In this document: positions 7,811-16,013 of the stretch, piece after piece
Numbering within the stretch: the first letter of the stretch is position 1
How the letters are laid out: the number at the start of each line of letters is the position of its first letter
Assembly (NCBI RefSeq): GCF_025917005.1
Contig: NZ_CP078091.1
Coordinates: 3,542,001 to 3,606,000 of the forward strand
DNA length: 64,000 bases
Direction of reading: 5' to 3'
Origin: Porphyrobacter sp. ULC335
GTDB taxonomy: Bacteria; Pseudomonadota; Alphaproteobacteria; Sphingomonadales; Sphingomonadaceae
The notes under the pieces: generated by a model
What the model saw: the letters and a program-made list of their open reading frames with translations, nothing else
What the model was told of the DNA's origin: nothing
The model's database searches: none
Translations under genes and position numbers: made by a program

Positions 7811-9601
7811 TCACGGCGTGGTCACGCGCCCCTGATCGCCCCACCACAGCAGAAATTCCGCCATCATCGCGGTCAGCTGCACTTCGTTGCCATGGTTCAC
7901 GCTCTGCGGCCCGGTGACCGCCATTCCGGCCAGCGCCTGATCGAGCCAGTCGAGGTCCAGCCAGTCGTCGATCCCCGCCTTGCGGAACAGGGCGATGCGC
8001 TCACTCGCGGTGGATGCCTGATGTTGCAAGCGGTGGTTGTGATCGGGCGATGCGGGCATGCCGCCGCGGCGCAGACGGATCGAATCCGGCAGATGCCCCT
8101 CGAGCATGCGACGCACCACAGGTCTATCTGCGCCGCCCTGCAACAAGGTGCTGACCGGCATTCCTGCGAACAGGCGCAGCAGCCGCATATCGCGGAACGG
8201 CATCTCGATGCGCAGCCCACCCGGGTAGAACTCGGTCGGCAGGGCAAGGCCACGCTCGATGCCGGGAATGTAGCCGAACAGATCCCCCTTACCCGGCATA
8301 GCGAAGGTCGGGGCAGGCTTGGCGAGCGCTTCCGTCATGACGTCGGGCATGGCCGCCAAACGGTGCGGTGCCAGCCGGACATGGAAGGGGCCGTGCGGGG
8401 CCTGTGAAGAACCGAAGGCGCGCACTCCGCGATAGATTTGCCCTGCCCGCGCGCGAAGCCTGTCCTTCAACCCTTGCGCGGTCAGCCTGACCGTCGCCGA
8501 CATTTCCCCATAGGCGCCATCGATCAAGAGCGTGGCACCATGCGCCATCGCTTTCGTCACGAGCGCATCGGTCAGAACATGGCGATTGCTGAGGGGCGGG
8601 CCGTTCTGTCCGCTCAGGATCGAAAGCGCGGGGCGATAGATATTCGCGTTTTCGCCGGGCCAGGCCTTGTAGCATTCCACGCCGATCGTCCGGGCGACGA
8701 TGGCGGCATATTCTGTCTCGTCTGTCAGTCCGCTGCCGGGGGGCGCGGCGGATGTGACGGCGATCGGGTCGCGGCCAGCCGATCGCTCCTCGGCCGCCAG
8801 CCAGGCGAGGAGCGACGAATCAAGCCCGCCGCTCAGCATATGCGCGCAGCGCTGCGTGCGCGCCAGGCGGGTGGCCATAATGTGCCGCAGCAGCGCTTCA
8901 GCCTCTTCCATCAATTCGTCAAAGCTGTGGCGCGCGGGTGGCTGGGCGATCAGCACATTGGCCCGCCTCCGCATTACTGACCCTTGCGAATCGATGATGA
9001 CGCTCGCGCCGCTTTCCAGCTGGCGCACACCGCGCAGCATCGTCGTGTCCCCGCGCGCCGCGCGCAAAGCCGCCCGCGCGACCGGAAACAGCAGGCCAGC
9101 CTCATCGAACCGGGTATCGACCCAATCGAGCCGGGACAGCGCGAACAGATCCGGGGCGACGGCAAGGCGCTGCCCCGACGCGGCATAGAAGAGCGGATCG
9201 CGCACGCCTGCGCTAACCATCAGCGTGACCGCGCCGTCCGGTTCGCGGTGCAGCAGCGACCATTCGCCCATCACATGCGCCGGGGCGTCATGGCCGAAGC
9301 GTTGAAGCGCAGCCTCTGCGATCCGGGCAGGCGAAGACCGCGGATCCAGGCCGAGACGCAGCGCCAGTTCGTCTGCATCCTCGATATAGCCGACAATCAG
9401 CGTTGCAGCCCCGCGCTCGTCATGGCGCGACACGGCATCGGGCGCGAAAGGATCATGACCGGCGATTGCCCATGGCGCCTTGTCCGAAGCCTCAGCCAGC
9501 CCGAGCGCGGCGATCTCGCCCGGATCGGGGGAGCCGCCATCAAGCCGGAATGACCCGTATATGCCGCTTGCGCGGGGCGTTGGGGCGCTGGTGCTGGGCA
9601 T
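7811..9601 (-). CDS. Lasso cyclase (asparagine-synthetase-like C protein)
   Basis: A 596-residue protein. The N-terminal half resembles the class-II glutaminase domain but begins MPSTSAPTPR and lacks the catalytic Cys2, so it cannot use glutamine as a nitrogen donor. The C-terminal half has the ATP-pyrophosphatase motif SGGLDSS (257-263) and the expected downstream aspartates. Lasso C proteins use this fold to adenylate the ring Asp/Glu side chain and join it to the core N-terminus. The start at 9601 is chosen over the longer frame to 9730, whose extra residues look like non-coding translation. It is transcribed away from the divergent beta-propeller gene. Confidence 0.85.
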   Translation of the reverse strand: MPSTSAPTPRASGIYGSFRLDGGSPDPGEIAALGLAEASDKAPWAIAGHDPFAPDAVSRHDERGAATLIVGYIEDADELALRLGLDPRSSPARIAEAALQRFGHDAPAHVMGEWSLLHREPDGAVTLMVSAGVRDPLFYAASGQRLAVAPDLFALSRLDWVDTRFDEAGLLFPVARAALRAARGDTTMLRGVRQLESGASVIIDSQGSVMRRRANVLIAQPPARHSFDELMEEAEALLRHIMATRLARTQRCAHMLSGGLDSSLLAWLAAEERSAGRDPIAVTSAAPPGSGLTDETEYAAIVARTIGVECYKAWPGENANIYRPALSILSGQNGPPLSNRHVLTDALVTKAMAHGATLLIDGAYGEMSATVRLTAQGLKDRLRARAGQIYRGVRAFGSSQAPHGPFHVRLAPHRLAAMPDVMTEALAKPAPTFAMPGKGDLFGYIPGIERGLALPTEFYPGGLRIEMPFRDMRLLRLFAGMPVSTLLQGGADRPVVRRMLEGHLPDSIRLRRGGMPASPDHNHRLQHQASTASERIALFRKAGIDDWLDLDWLDQALAGMAVTGPQSVNHGNEVQLTAMMAEFLLWWGDQGRVTTP

Positions 9602-9681
9602 GGGACACGCACCTAACAGTCCGAAAGTCCGCGCCAAAGTCTTTTGTGTTGCGGGCCGTAGTGCCAAGACTAGAACCCGCC

Positions 9682-10599
9682 ATGGCCATGACTCTCGATC
9701 CTGATGCGCGCTCTGCGATACGCACGGCACTGGCCCGCCAAAGCTATCGGGATGGCGATGTGCGGCTGACCGAGCCCGATCTCAAGGGAGCCCGCTGGCT
9801 CGTCAGCACGCAGAACGGCCTGTTTGCCCTTGACGAACACAGCGCGCATCTGGTTGCCCACGGCTGGTTCTTCGGACTGTGCCGGCGCGCAAATCGTGTG
9901 TTCCTGTTCGAAAACTGTGCGCGGCGCGAACGGTGGCGCCCGATGGGGCGGCTGATCGCGATGGATCTGGTGGACGGCGTTTTGACCGCACCGGTGGTGC
10001 TCGCCACAGGCCTTGATGCCAGCTGCCACCAGATTGCCTTCATCGATGATCTGCTGTGCGTGCTGGATACCGCCAATCAATGCGTGCTGCGCTTTGCGGA
10101 GGATGGCGCTGCGGTCGATGTGCAGCGCCCTTTCCCAACCGCAAGCGCGAGCGACAGCGGCGGCAACTACATGCACATCAACGCCATTGCCGAGGTGGCA
10201 GGCGGGATCGCGATCATGGCGCATAACGGAAAGCGCGTGCCGTCCCGTCCAAGCGAGTTGATCCTGCTCGACCGGCAATGGAAGGAGACCGGCCGCCACG
10301 CGCTGCCGGAGCCGGGATGCCATGATATAGCTGCCGATACCGACGGGACGCTGTGGCATTGCGCATCGGAGAGCGGCGACATCATTGACGCGAATGGTCG
10401 GCGGATTGCCGTCGCGCCGGGGCGGATGACGCGCGGCCTGTCGGTAGCGGAAGATCGCATTCTTGTGGGCGCATCGGTATTCGGCCCGCGATCTGAACGC
10501 GACCTTCTTCCCGGCAGCATCATCATGCTGGACCGTGACTTTCAAAGCGTGGCCAATATCCCCCTCGATGGGCCACCTGCGGTCATCATTGCGCTATGA
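9682..10599 (+). CDS. Probable beta-propeller protein of unknown function in the lasso locus
   Basis: A 305-residue soluble protein without a signal peptide. Repeated short beta-strand patterns ending in Leu-Phe-Leu or Leu-Cys-Val (FFGLCRRANRVFLF, ATGLDASCHQIAFIDDLLCVLD, HDIAADTDGTLWHCA, GSIIMLDRDF) suggest a five- to six-bladed propeller related to SMP-30-like or DUF4915-type proteins. A HxI motif (SCHQIA) and CHDIAADTDG could bind metal. Starts at 9682 and 9688 are both possible. It sits 60 bases before the first 2OG-oxygenase gene on the same strand. Function is not recognised; the family call is tentative. Confidence 0.55.
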   Translation: MAMTLDPDARSAIRTALARQSYRDGDVRLTEPDLKGARWLVSTQNGLFALDEHSAHLVAHGWFFGLCRRANRVFLFENCARRERWRPMGRLIAMDLVDGVLTAPVVLATGLDASCHQIAFIDDLLCVLDTANQCVLRFAEDGAAVDVQRPFPTASASDSGGNYMHINAIAEVAGGIAIMAHNGKRVPSRPSELILLDRQWKETGRHALPEPGCHDIAADTDGTLWHCASESGDIIDANGRRIAVAPGRMTRGLSVAEDRILVGASVFGPRSERDLLPGSIIMLDRDFQSVANIPLDGPPAVIIAL

Positions 10600-10659
10600 T
10601 GCGGGTTGGGGTTATCGTTAGCCCGTTGCGCGATAAGGAGAAACGAGCTGTTTAGCCCG

Positions 10660-11841
10660 ATGGGTATCGAGACCGAGCCCCGCAAGGCCTTGACCGTCGG
10701 TCAGGAACTCGCGTTGCTGCGCGCCGCCTATGCGAAGCTGCCCACACCCGCGTCCCGCGGGCGTCTGACCAAGCTGCTCATGCACGATGACCGTCAAGAC
10801 GAGGTGATCGCCCTGCTGGAGAATGCGCCCTCGCTCAACATTCACGAAGAATTCGATCTCGCTCACGCCTACCTGTCACGCGAAACGCGGGAGGATGACG
10901 AGAAAGCTTTCCGCGCGGCGAACCGGGCCCTCGATCTGGCGGAGAGTGATGCCGCTCGCGCGAGTGCACTGGCGATGCGCGGCAAATGCGAAACGCGCCT
11001 CGGCCAGCGTGAGCTGGCGCTTGCCACCTTGCGGCAGGCGCTGTCACTCGATCCGCACAACAAGGACGCCTGCAAGCGTATTGCCGCAATCGAAGTGGCG
11101 GCGGGTCGCAGCGATAAGGTTCTCGCGTTGACCGATGCGCTTTTCGCGCAGGGCGTGGGACATGCCCGCGTGTTCGGCGCACAGGTGCTGGCCCATGCCA
11201 AGGCAGGCGACATCGAAGCGGCCCGTCATGCCGAGGGGTTTGACCAACTCCACCAGAAGCGCACTCTCGCACCTCCACCCGGCTGGGCGTCGATTGCAGC
11301 ATTCAACGCCGCACTGGCGGAGGAATTGCTCGTCCATCCCGACACCCGCTACGAACGATACGGGAGCGCCTCGGCTTTCACCTGGCGAATCGAAAACCCG
11401 TCGCGTTCCGATACGCCGCTTTTCAATGCGCTGGTGGCGCAGATCAGGGAATCGCTCGAAGAGCAGGTCGCCGCCCTTGCCGGATCAGATCACCGCTGGG
11501 CCGCATATCGGCCCGACCACGCCCGGCTGCGCATCTGGTGCGTGATTACCGAGGGCAATGGGCATGAGACGTGGCACGTGCACCAGTTCGGCTGGTTGAG
11601 CGGTGTGTACTATGTCAGCGTGCCTGATGAGATCGCGCAAGGGCAAGACCGCAAGGGATGCCTCAGCTTCGGATTACCTGACGATATTCTGGGGGCCGAG
11701 ATCGCAGCAGCTTACGGAGAGCGCATTGTCCGCCCGCAAGGCGGGATGCTGCTGACTTTTCCCTCACATACCTACCACCGCACCTATCCGCACGAAGGGC
11801 AAGGCAAGCGGATCTGCGTGGCGTTCGATCTTCAGGCGTAG
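10660..11841 (+). CDS. TPR plus putative 2OG-Fe(II) oxygenase (PF13759-type), copy 1
   Basis: About 393 residues. Residues 1-200 form TPR-like helical repeats. The C-terminal 170 residues match putative 2OG-Fe(II) oxygenases, with WHVHQFGWLSGVYYVSVP supplying candidate iron-binding histidines and SHTYHRTYPHEGQGKRICVAFD supplying the distal His and the 2-oxoglutarate-binding Arg. Start choice is unsettled: AAGGAG at 10635-10640 is ideally placed for a CTG at 10648, while the ATG at 10660 is 19 bases away. It is clearly paralogous to the protein at 12703-13905. Such proteins recur near lasso and other RiPP genes in sphingomonads; oxidation of the product is inferred. Confidence 0.78.
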   Translation: MGIETEPRKALTVGQELALLRAAYAKLPTPASRGRLTKLLMHDDRQDEVIALLENAPSLNIHEEFDLAHAYLSRETREDDEKAFRAANRALDLAESDAARASALAMRGKCETRLGQRELALATLRQALSLDPHNKDACKRIAAIEVAAGRSDKVLALTDALFAQGVGHARVFGAQVLAHAKAGDIEAARHAEGFDQLHQKRTLAPPPGWASIAAFNAALAEELLVHPDTRYERYGSASAFTWRIENPSRSDTPLFNALVAQIRESLEEQVAALAGSDHRWAAYRPDHARLRIWCVITEGNGHETWHVHQFGWLSGVYYVSVPDEIAQGQDRKGCLSFGLPDDILGAEIAAAYGERIVRPQGGMLLTFPSHTYHRTYPHEGQGKRICVAFDLQA

Positions 11842-11862
11842 GGGACAGAGCACGCAGAAACG

Positions 11863-11897
11863 AAAAGGGGCTCCCGGTTTACCGGAAGCCCCTTTTA
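11863..11897. terminator. Bidirectional rho-independent terminator
   Basis: A 15-base stem (AAAAGGGGCTCCCGG with CCGGAAGCCCCTTTT, one mismatch) around a TTTA loop. It has A-rich and T-rich flanks, so it can end transcription from the oxygenase gene (+) and from the small gene at 11922-12152 (-), which converge here. Confidence 0.85.
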
Positions 11898-11921
11898 CGA
11901 GACAGCAATGGTCTCTTGGGA

Positions 11922-12152
11922 TTAGTTGCTGACCGGAACTTCGTTATCGTTTCCGCCCGAGCTTGCCACGACGGCCAGAACGATCGCTGCCACGGCAACG
12001 ACGCCCACGACGATCGAGCCGGTTTCGCTGAGTTCACTCTCATCGCCATTCATCGGCGCAACGGCAGGAGCGAAGGCGGCTTGGGCCAGGGTCGGAGCGG
12101 CAGCGAGGGCGACAGCTGCGGCGACACCGAGCGAAACTTTTCCGAACTTCAT
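11922..12152 (-). CDS. Small exported single-helix membrane protein (76 aa)
   Basis: A small protein with a typical signal peptide (Lys-Phe-Gly-Lys start, hydrophobic core, cleavage after AQA near residue 25). Then comes a short acidic linker (NGDESELSE) and a Gly/Val/Ala-rich membrane helix (SIVVGVVAVAAIVLAVVAS) with a polar tail. A good ribosome site (GGAGAAGAAAC) precedes the ATG. It is transcribed from its own promoter region against the surrounding lasso genes. Function is unknown; proteins of this shape are frequent in sphingomonads. It may be unrelated to the cluster or may act in export or immunity. Confidence 0.72.
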   Translation of the reverse strand: MKFGKVSLGVAAAVALAAAPTLAQAAFAPAVAPMNGDESELSETGSIVVGVVAVAAIVLAVVASSGGNDNEVPVSN

Positions 12153-12414
12153 GTTTCTTCTCCGAAAACTCTTAAGCGCTCCATACCGCCGTCGATCTAA
12201 TGGTGCAACAGCAAAAAATTGGTGAATCGGCGCTAAGTGCTTGTACTGAGACAGATCGCATCCCTAAGTTGGTCAAATGCGCCTGAAACGCCAGCTAGCG
12301 GTTCCCAAAACGCATTTCAGGCTGAATTAAGCGCGTTTTGCGCCTGCTTGGCGGGGCAACCGGCCTATGATAGGGCCGCGCTTGCATCCAGACAGGTCGA
12401 GGAAAGGTGTGGGC
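12153..12414. other. Divergent promoter region between the small exported protein and the PqqD operon
   Basis: 262 bases without a credible gene and visibly more AT-rich than the neighbours near 12200-12290. It must hold the promoters of the minus-strand gene at 12152 and of the plus-strand operon starting at 12415. No consensus -35/-10 pair was identified with confidence. The plus-strand end carries the ribosome site GAGGAAAGG, 7 bases before the ATG at 12415. Confidence 0.5.
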
Positions 12415-12684
12415 ATGGTCGGACAAGTTTGGACACGCAGCGATGATTGGGTTGGGTCCGAGATCGACGATTCCTATGTCATGGTGAACATCGACACCGG
12501 AACCTATGTCGCCCTGAACCCGACTGCGGCCGCGGTCTGGGAAGTCCTGGAGAATCCGGCAGACCAGGCGACGATCGAGCGCGTGATGTGCGAATCCTTC
12601 GCCGTTTCGCCCGAGGATTGCCACCGTTCGGTGACCGCCTTGCTCGGCCAGATGCAGGACTTGCGGCTCGTCAGCCCGGCCTGA
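12415..12684 (+). CDS. PqqD-like RiPP recognition element (lasso B1 protein)
   Basis: An 89-residue protein of the PqqD fold that binds RiPP leader peptides. Typical features are WVGSEIDDSYVMVNIDTGTYVALNPTAAAVWEVLENP (winged-helix beta-strands, the NxTAxxVWExL block at about 36-46) and a C-terminal helix bundle. The ATG at 12415 is chosen over the longer frame from 12367 because GAGGAAAGG is correctly spaced. It opens a tight operon with the second 2OG oxygenase, HPrK-like 2 and the nucleotidyltransferase. It is the only B1 candidate in the window, so it probably presents the precursor at 4437 to B2 and C although it lies 8 kb away. Confidence 0.87.
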   Translation: MVGQVWTRSDDWVGSEIDDSYVMVNIDTGTYVALNPTAAAVWEVLENPADQATIERVMCESFAVSPEDCHRSVTALLGQMQDLRLVSPA

Positions 12685-12702
12685 AGGGCTGGCACCAAGG
12701 CG

Positions 12703-13905
12703 ATGGACACACCCTTTTCCCTTGTCGCCCATCCGCCCAGACTGCTCACCGACCGCGAGGAATGTGCGCTGCTTGAGCGCGCCGTCGCCCTGCGCGAAAC
12801 GCCGGCGGTGCGCGTAAAGCTTGCGCAGTTGCACAACCGGCTTGATGAATTCAGCGAGGCAATCGCCCTGCTTGATCCAAGCGGCGAGCCAGCCGACTAT
12901 ATTACAGCCAAGACTCTCGTTGCAGCCCTGCTGGGACGGGGCACCCGCAAGGATCTGGAGCGTGCGCTGGCAGCTTCCCGAATCGCTGAAGCGCTGACCG
13001 ATAGCGACACTTCCCGCGCCGACGCCTTGACGGACCGAGCGCGGATCTTGCTGAAAGCCGGTGATGGGACGCAGGCCCTGGATGTTCTCGCGGCCGCACT
13101 GGATCTGGATCCGTCCAATGGCGATGCCTTCGCGTTGCTGGCCGGGCGGTGGCTGGCCAGAGGCGAGCCGGACCGGGCGCTGGTGCTGTGCGATACCATT
13201 GAAGCCAAGGGCGCGGGCCACATCCAGCTGCTTGGCATCCGCACACAGGCGCTGGCGCAACGCGGGGACATTCATGCAGCGCGGGAGGTTACGGGCGTGG
13301 AGCGCTTCCTCTCCCAGTCAGTCCCCCCGGCGCCCGATGGCTGGGCCGACCTGCCAAGCTTCCACGCAGCGATTGCGCAGGAACTTCTCGACAGCCCGGG
13401 CATCCGCGAAGGGCGGCATGGCACCGCTTCGATCGCGAGCCTGCGGGTCGATGAACCGGCCACAGCGACGGCGCCTGCAATGCGCGCATTGCGGCAATTA
13501 ATCATTGACCATGTCCGCAAGACCATCGCCGCGCTGCCAGACGGTGATCATCCCTGGTTGCGAATTCGGCCCGCTGAGGCCCACATCGAGATGTGGTGCG
13601 TCATCACCGGCGCAGAGGGCTACGAGCGGTGGCACATGCACCCCAAGGGCTGGGCGAGCGGGGGCTACTATGTCGCGGTTCCCGAAACCGTGCAGCGCGG
13701 CAACAGCACAGCCGGTTGCCTCGAATTCGGCTTGCCTGACATGCAGATCGGACGCGAGGCTGCCGCGGCGTATGGATCAAGGCTGGTCCGGCCGCAGCCC
13801 GGCCTGCTCAACCTGTTTCCGTCGCATGCCTATCACCGCACCCATCCGCATGGCGTCGAGGGCGGGCGGCGGATTTGTGTCGCCTTTGACCTCATCCCCC
13901 ATTGA
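12703..13905 (+). CDS. TPR plus putative 2OG-Fe(II) oxygenase (PF13759-type), copy 2
   Basis: A 400-residue paralogue of the protein at 10660-11841 with the same layout: TPR-like helices to about residue 200, then the oxygenase domain. The catalytic block reads ERWHMHPKGWASGGYYVAVP, with an HxH pair and the conserved Ser-Gly. The distal part SHAYHRTHPHGVEGGRRICVAFDL supplies His and Arg. It starts 18 bases after the PqqD gene and its stop overlaps the next start (TTGA at 13902-13905). The operon position links it to lasso maturation more firmly than copy 1. The substrate is unknown. Confidence 0.82.
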   Translation: MDTPFSLVAHPPRLLTDREECALLERAVALRETPAVRVKLAQLHNRLDEFSEAIALLDPSGEPADYITAKTLVAALLGRGTRKDLERALAASRIAEALTDSDTSRADALTDRARILLKAGDGTQALDVLAAALDLDPSNGDAFALLAGRWLARGEPDRALVLCDTIEAKGAGHIQLLGIRTQALAQRGDIHAAREVTGVERFLSQSVPPAPDGWADLPSFHAAIAQELLDSPGIREGRHGTASIASLRVDEPATATAPAMRALRQLIIDHVRKTIAALPDGDHPWLRIRPAEAHIEMWCVITGAEGYERWHMHPKGWASGGYYVAVPETVQRGNSTAGCLEFGLPDMQIGREAAAAYGSRLVRPQPGLLNLFPSHAYHRTHPHGVEGGRRICVAFDLIPH

Positions 13906-14816
13906 CCGTGGCCCTGCCCTATTGCGCCCGATTTGCGGGGCTTGACTGGACCGGCGATCTTCCGCTCGACCAGTTCGATGCGGCCCCCACCGCTGGCCCC
14001 GGCGCGATCGCAGTGTGCCGTCAACCCGCCACCCGGATCACCGCGCCCGGGCTAACGGTGGGCCGCGCCAGCATTACCGATGCGGGTGTCCGGTTCGATT
14101 GTGACGACGCGATCAGCTTCGACCTTCACGGCGGCACAGCGGTCGGCTGGGTGCCGGGGCCATCCTGGGGAGGCCGCTTGCCGGTTGCGTTCTACAGCTC
14201 GGTTGCGGCGATCACGCTGGCAATGCGCGGGATGCTGCCGCTGCATGCCTCGACCGTGGTGCTGCATGGCAAGGCGTGGCTGATCGCGGGCAATTCCGGC
14301 GCGGGCAAATCGACGCTGACCGCCGAGCTGGTGAAAGCGGGCGCTGAATTGCTGGCCGATGACCTGACCCCGCTGACCACTACGCCCCAGCCGCTCGCCT
14401 GGCGCGGGCGGCCGGCCATGCGGCTCCACCCCGAGACCTGCACGAATCTCGCCATCGAAGGCCTGCCCGAACCGACCGACGACGAACGGGGCAAGCTGCT
14501 GGTCAGGCCGTGCGCGCGCGCCGCTGACGTCGGCTGGCCCGTAGGCGGTATTCTGTTGCTGGGCCGTGCGATGGGTGAACAGGTCAGCCCGGGGGAAAAG
14601 GCGTTGGCTTACGGCTCAATCCTGTTCCGCCCCCGGATTCTTACGGCCCTGCCGAACAGGGCGAGGGTGCGTGAAAGCCTTCTGGCGCTGGCACGAACGG
14701 TTCCCATGGTGCTTCTGCCGGAGGTCCGGCAATTCGACGCGCCATCGCAAACCGAGCGGGTCGATCGGGCTCTGGAAGCGATCAGCCGCCTCTCGGCCAA
14801 AGGGACAAGGGCATGA
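13902..14816 (+). CDS. HPr-kinase-like protein 2 (lasso-cluster serine kinase type)
   Basis: A 304-residue protein with P-loop AGNSGAGKSTL, preceded by LPLHASTVVLHGKAWL and followed by LLADDLTPL, matching HPrK/P-like C-terminal domains. The best-coupled start is a TTG overlapping the upstream stop (TTGA); a GTG at 13908 is the alternative. In paeninodin- and pseudomycoidin-type systems this kinase phosphorylates the C-terminal Ser of the lasso precursor, and it is followed by a nucleotidyltransferase, exactly as here. It is divergent in sequence from HPrK-like 1 (6387-7265), so the two may have different substrates or act together. Confidence 0.85.
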   Translation: MTVALPYCARFAGLDWTGDLPLDQFDAAPTAGPGAIAVCRQPATRITAPGLTVGRASITDAGVRFDCDDAISFDLHGGTAVGWVPGPSWGGRLPVAFYSSVAAITLAMRGMLPLHASTVVLHGKAWLIAGNSGAGKSTLTAELVKAGAELLADDLTPLTTTPQPLAWRGRPAMRLHPETCTNLAIEGLPEPTDDERGKLLVRPCARAADVGWPVGGILLLGRAMGEQVSPGEKALAYGSILFRPRILTALPNRARVRESLLALARTVPMVLLPEVRQFDAPSQTERVDRALEAISRLSAKGTRA

Positions 14817-14834
14817 TCCTGCCTCCTGGCGGCA

Positions 14835-16013
14835 TTGCGTGTGGACGGGGCGCATGCGACAGCGATCCGGGGGTGGCGTGACCGGATGAACCCGATTTTT
14901 GCCTTGCTGTGGAACGACCGCGCGACGGCCGACGAGACCGCGGCCCGTCTCGATGACGCGGCGTGGCGCGCTCTCGACACGCAGGCGGCCCAGCACCGTC
15001 TCCGCCCCTTGCTGTATCGGCGTGCCAGCGAAGGCGGTTGGGGCATTCCGTCTGACGTGATGTGCCAATGGCAGGGCAGCTACCAGCGCTCGGCTATGCG
15101 CGCGCTGGCGCAGAAGGGTGCCCTTGCGCGGATCGGCAGAACGTTTGGCGCGGCTGGTGTGTCTGCGGCAGTGCTCAAGGGCGGCGCTTTCATCTGGTCG
15201 GGCGTGCTCGATCCTGCCCTGCGACCGATGCGCGATCTCGACGTTCTGATCCGGCCGGACGATGCACGCGCCGCGGCCGATCTGCTGCGTTCGATCGGTT
15301 ATGTTGTCGACCCGAATGACGCGCCATCGGGCAAACATCTTCCGGCGATGACCAATGGCAAGGCCGTGGTCGAGCTGCACTTGCATGTTTTTGATACGCA
15401 TGATGACCGGGCAGCAACTCGCGAACGGCAATTCATCGATCGGGCCTGGATGCGGGCCGTTCCGGCAGAATTCGCTGGCATGCAGGCGCTATGCCCGACC
15501 GACACCCTGCTGCATCTGATCGTCCACGCCGTGCTGGATCACCAGTTCAACAATGGCCCTCTGCTGCTGACGGACATGACGACACTCGTGCAGCGCGGGC
15601 CAATCGACTGGGCGCTGTTTTGGGACGAAGCAGAGCGGATCGAAGCGACACGGGCGTGCCAGCTCGCGCTCGCCTTCGGGCAGCGGGTCAGCGGGCTTGC
15701 CGTGGACTGGCAGGGCCACGCGCCCGCGGATCTCGGTGACAGCCAAATGGACCAGGTCGCCCGGCTGATGATGATGGATACGGCCTATCGCTCGGCGGTG
15801 GGTTGGCCGGGACAGCTGCTGCGCCTGCCACCCTATCGCTGGCCGGCCCAGCTTGCCGCCATGGTGCAGCGCCGCCGCGGGGAGGCTGGCGAGACGGTCG
15901 CACAGAACAGCGAGCCCGGACTGGCGGCAGCGCTGCATTACGCGACCGGCGCAGAAGGGCGGTCGAAGATTGCCGACGCTGTCCGCCTCTCACTCTGGCT
16001 GCGGCGCGGCTGA
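14835..16013 (+). CDS. Lasso-cluster nucleotidyltransferase family protein (PF14907-type)
   Basis: A 392-residue protein of the uncharacterised nucleotidyltransferase family found in RiPP loci. The nucleotidyltransferase core shows VLKGGAFIWSGVLDPALRPMRDLDVLIRP (about 115-145), with the G-[GS]-type loop and the DxD pair that binds metal. In pseudomycoidin biosynthesis a homologue adds hexose to the phosphorylated C-terminal Ser. The N-terminal ALRVDG stretch is family-like and supports the TTG at 14835; ATG at 14886 is the alternative. It follows HPrK-like 2 by 18 bases. Its 3' end overlaps the convergent gene at 15990 by 24 bases. Confidence 0.8.
   Translation: MRVDGAHATAIRGWRDRMNPIFALLWNDRATADETAARLDDAAWRALDTQAAQHRLRPLLYRRASEGGWGIPSDVMCQWQGSYQRSAMRALAQKGALARIGRTFGAAGVSAAVLKGGAFIWSGVLDPALRPMRDLDVLIRPDDARAAADLLRSIGYVVDPNDAPSGKHLPAMTNGKAVVELHLHVFDTHDDRAATRERQFIDRAWMRAVPAEFAGMQALCPTDTLLHLIVHAVLDHQFNNGPLLLTDMTTLVQRGPIDWALFWDEAERIEATRACQLALAFGQRVSGLAVDWQGHAPADLGDSQMDQVARLMMMDTAYRSAVGWPGQLLRLPPYRWPAQLAAMVQRRRGEAGETVAQNSEPGLAAALHYATGAEGRSKIADAVRLSLWLRRG

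Noticed and set aside
12295..13275. 326-codon minus-strand frame over the PqqD and oxygenase genes
   Set aside because: Covers two convincing genes and has no recognisable domain.
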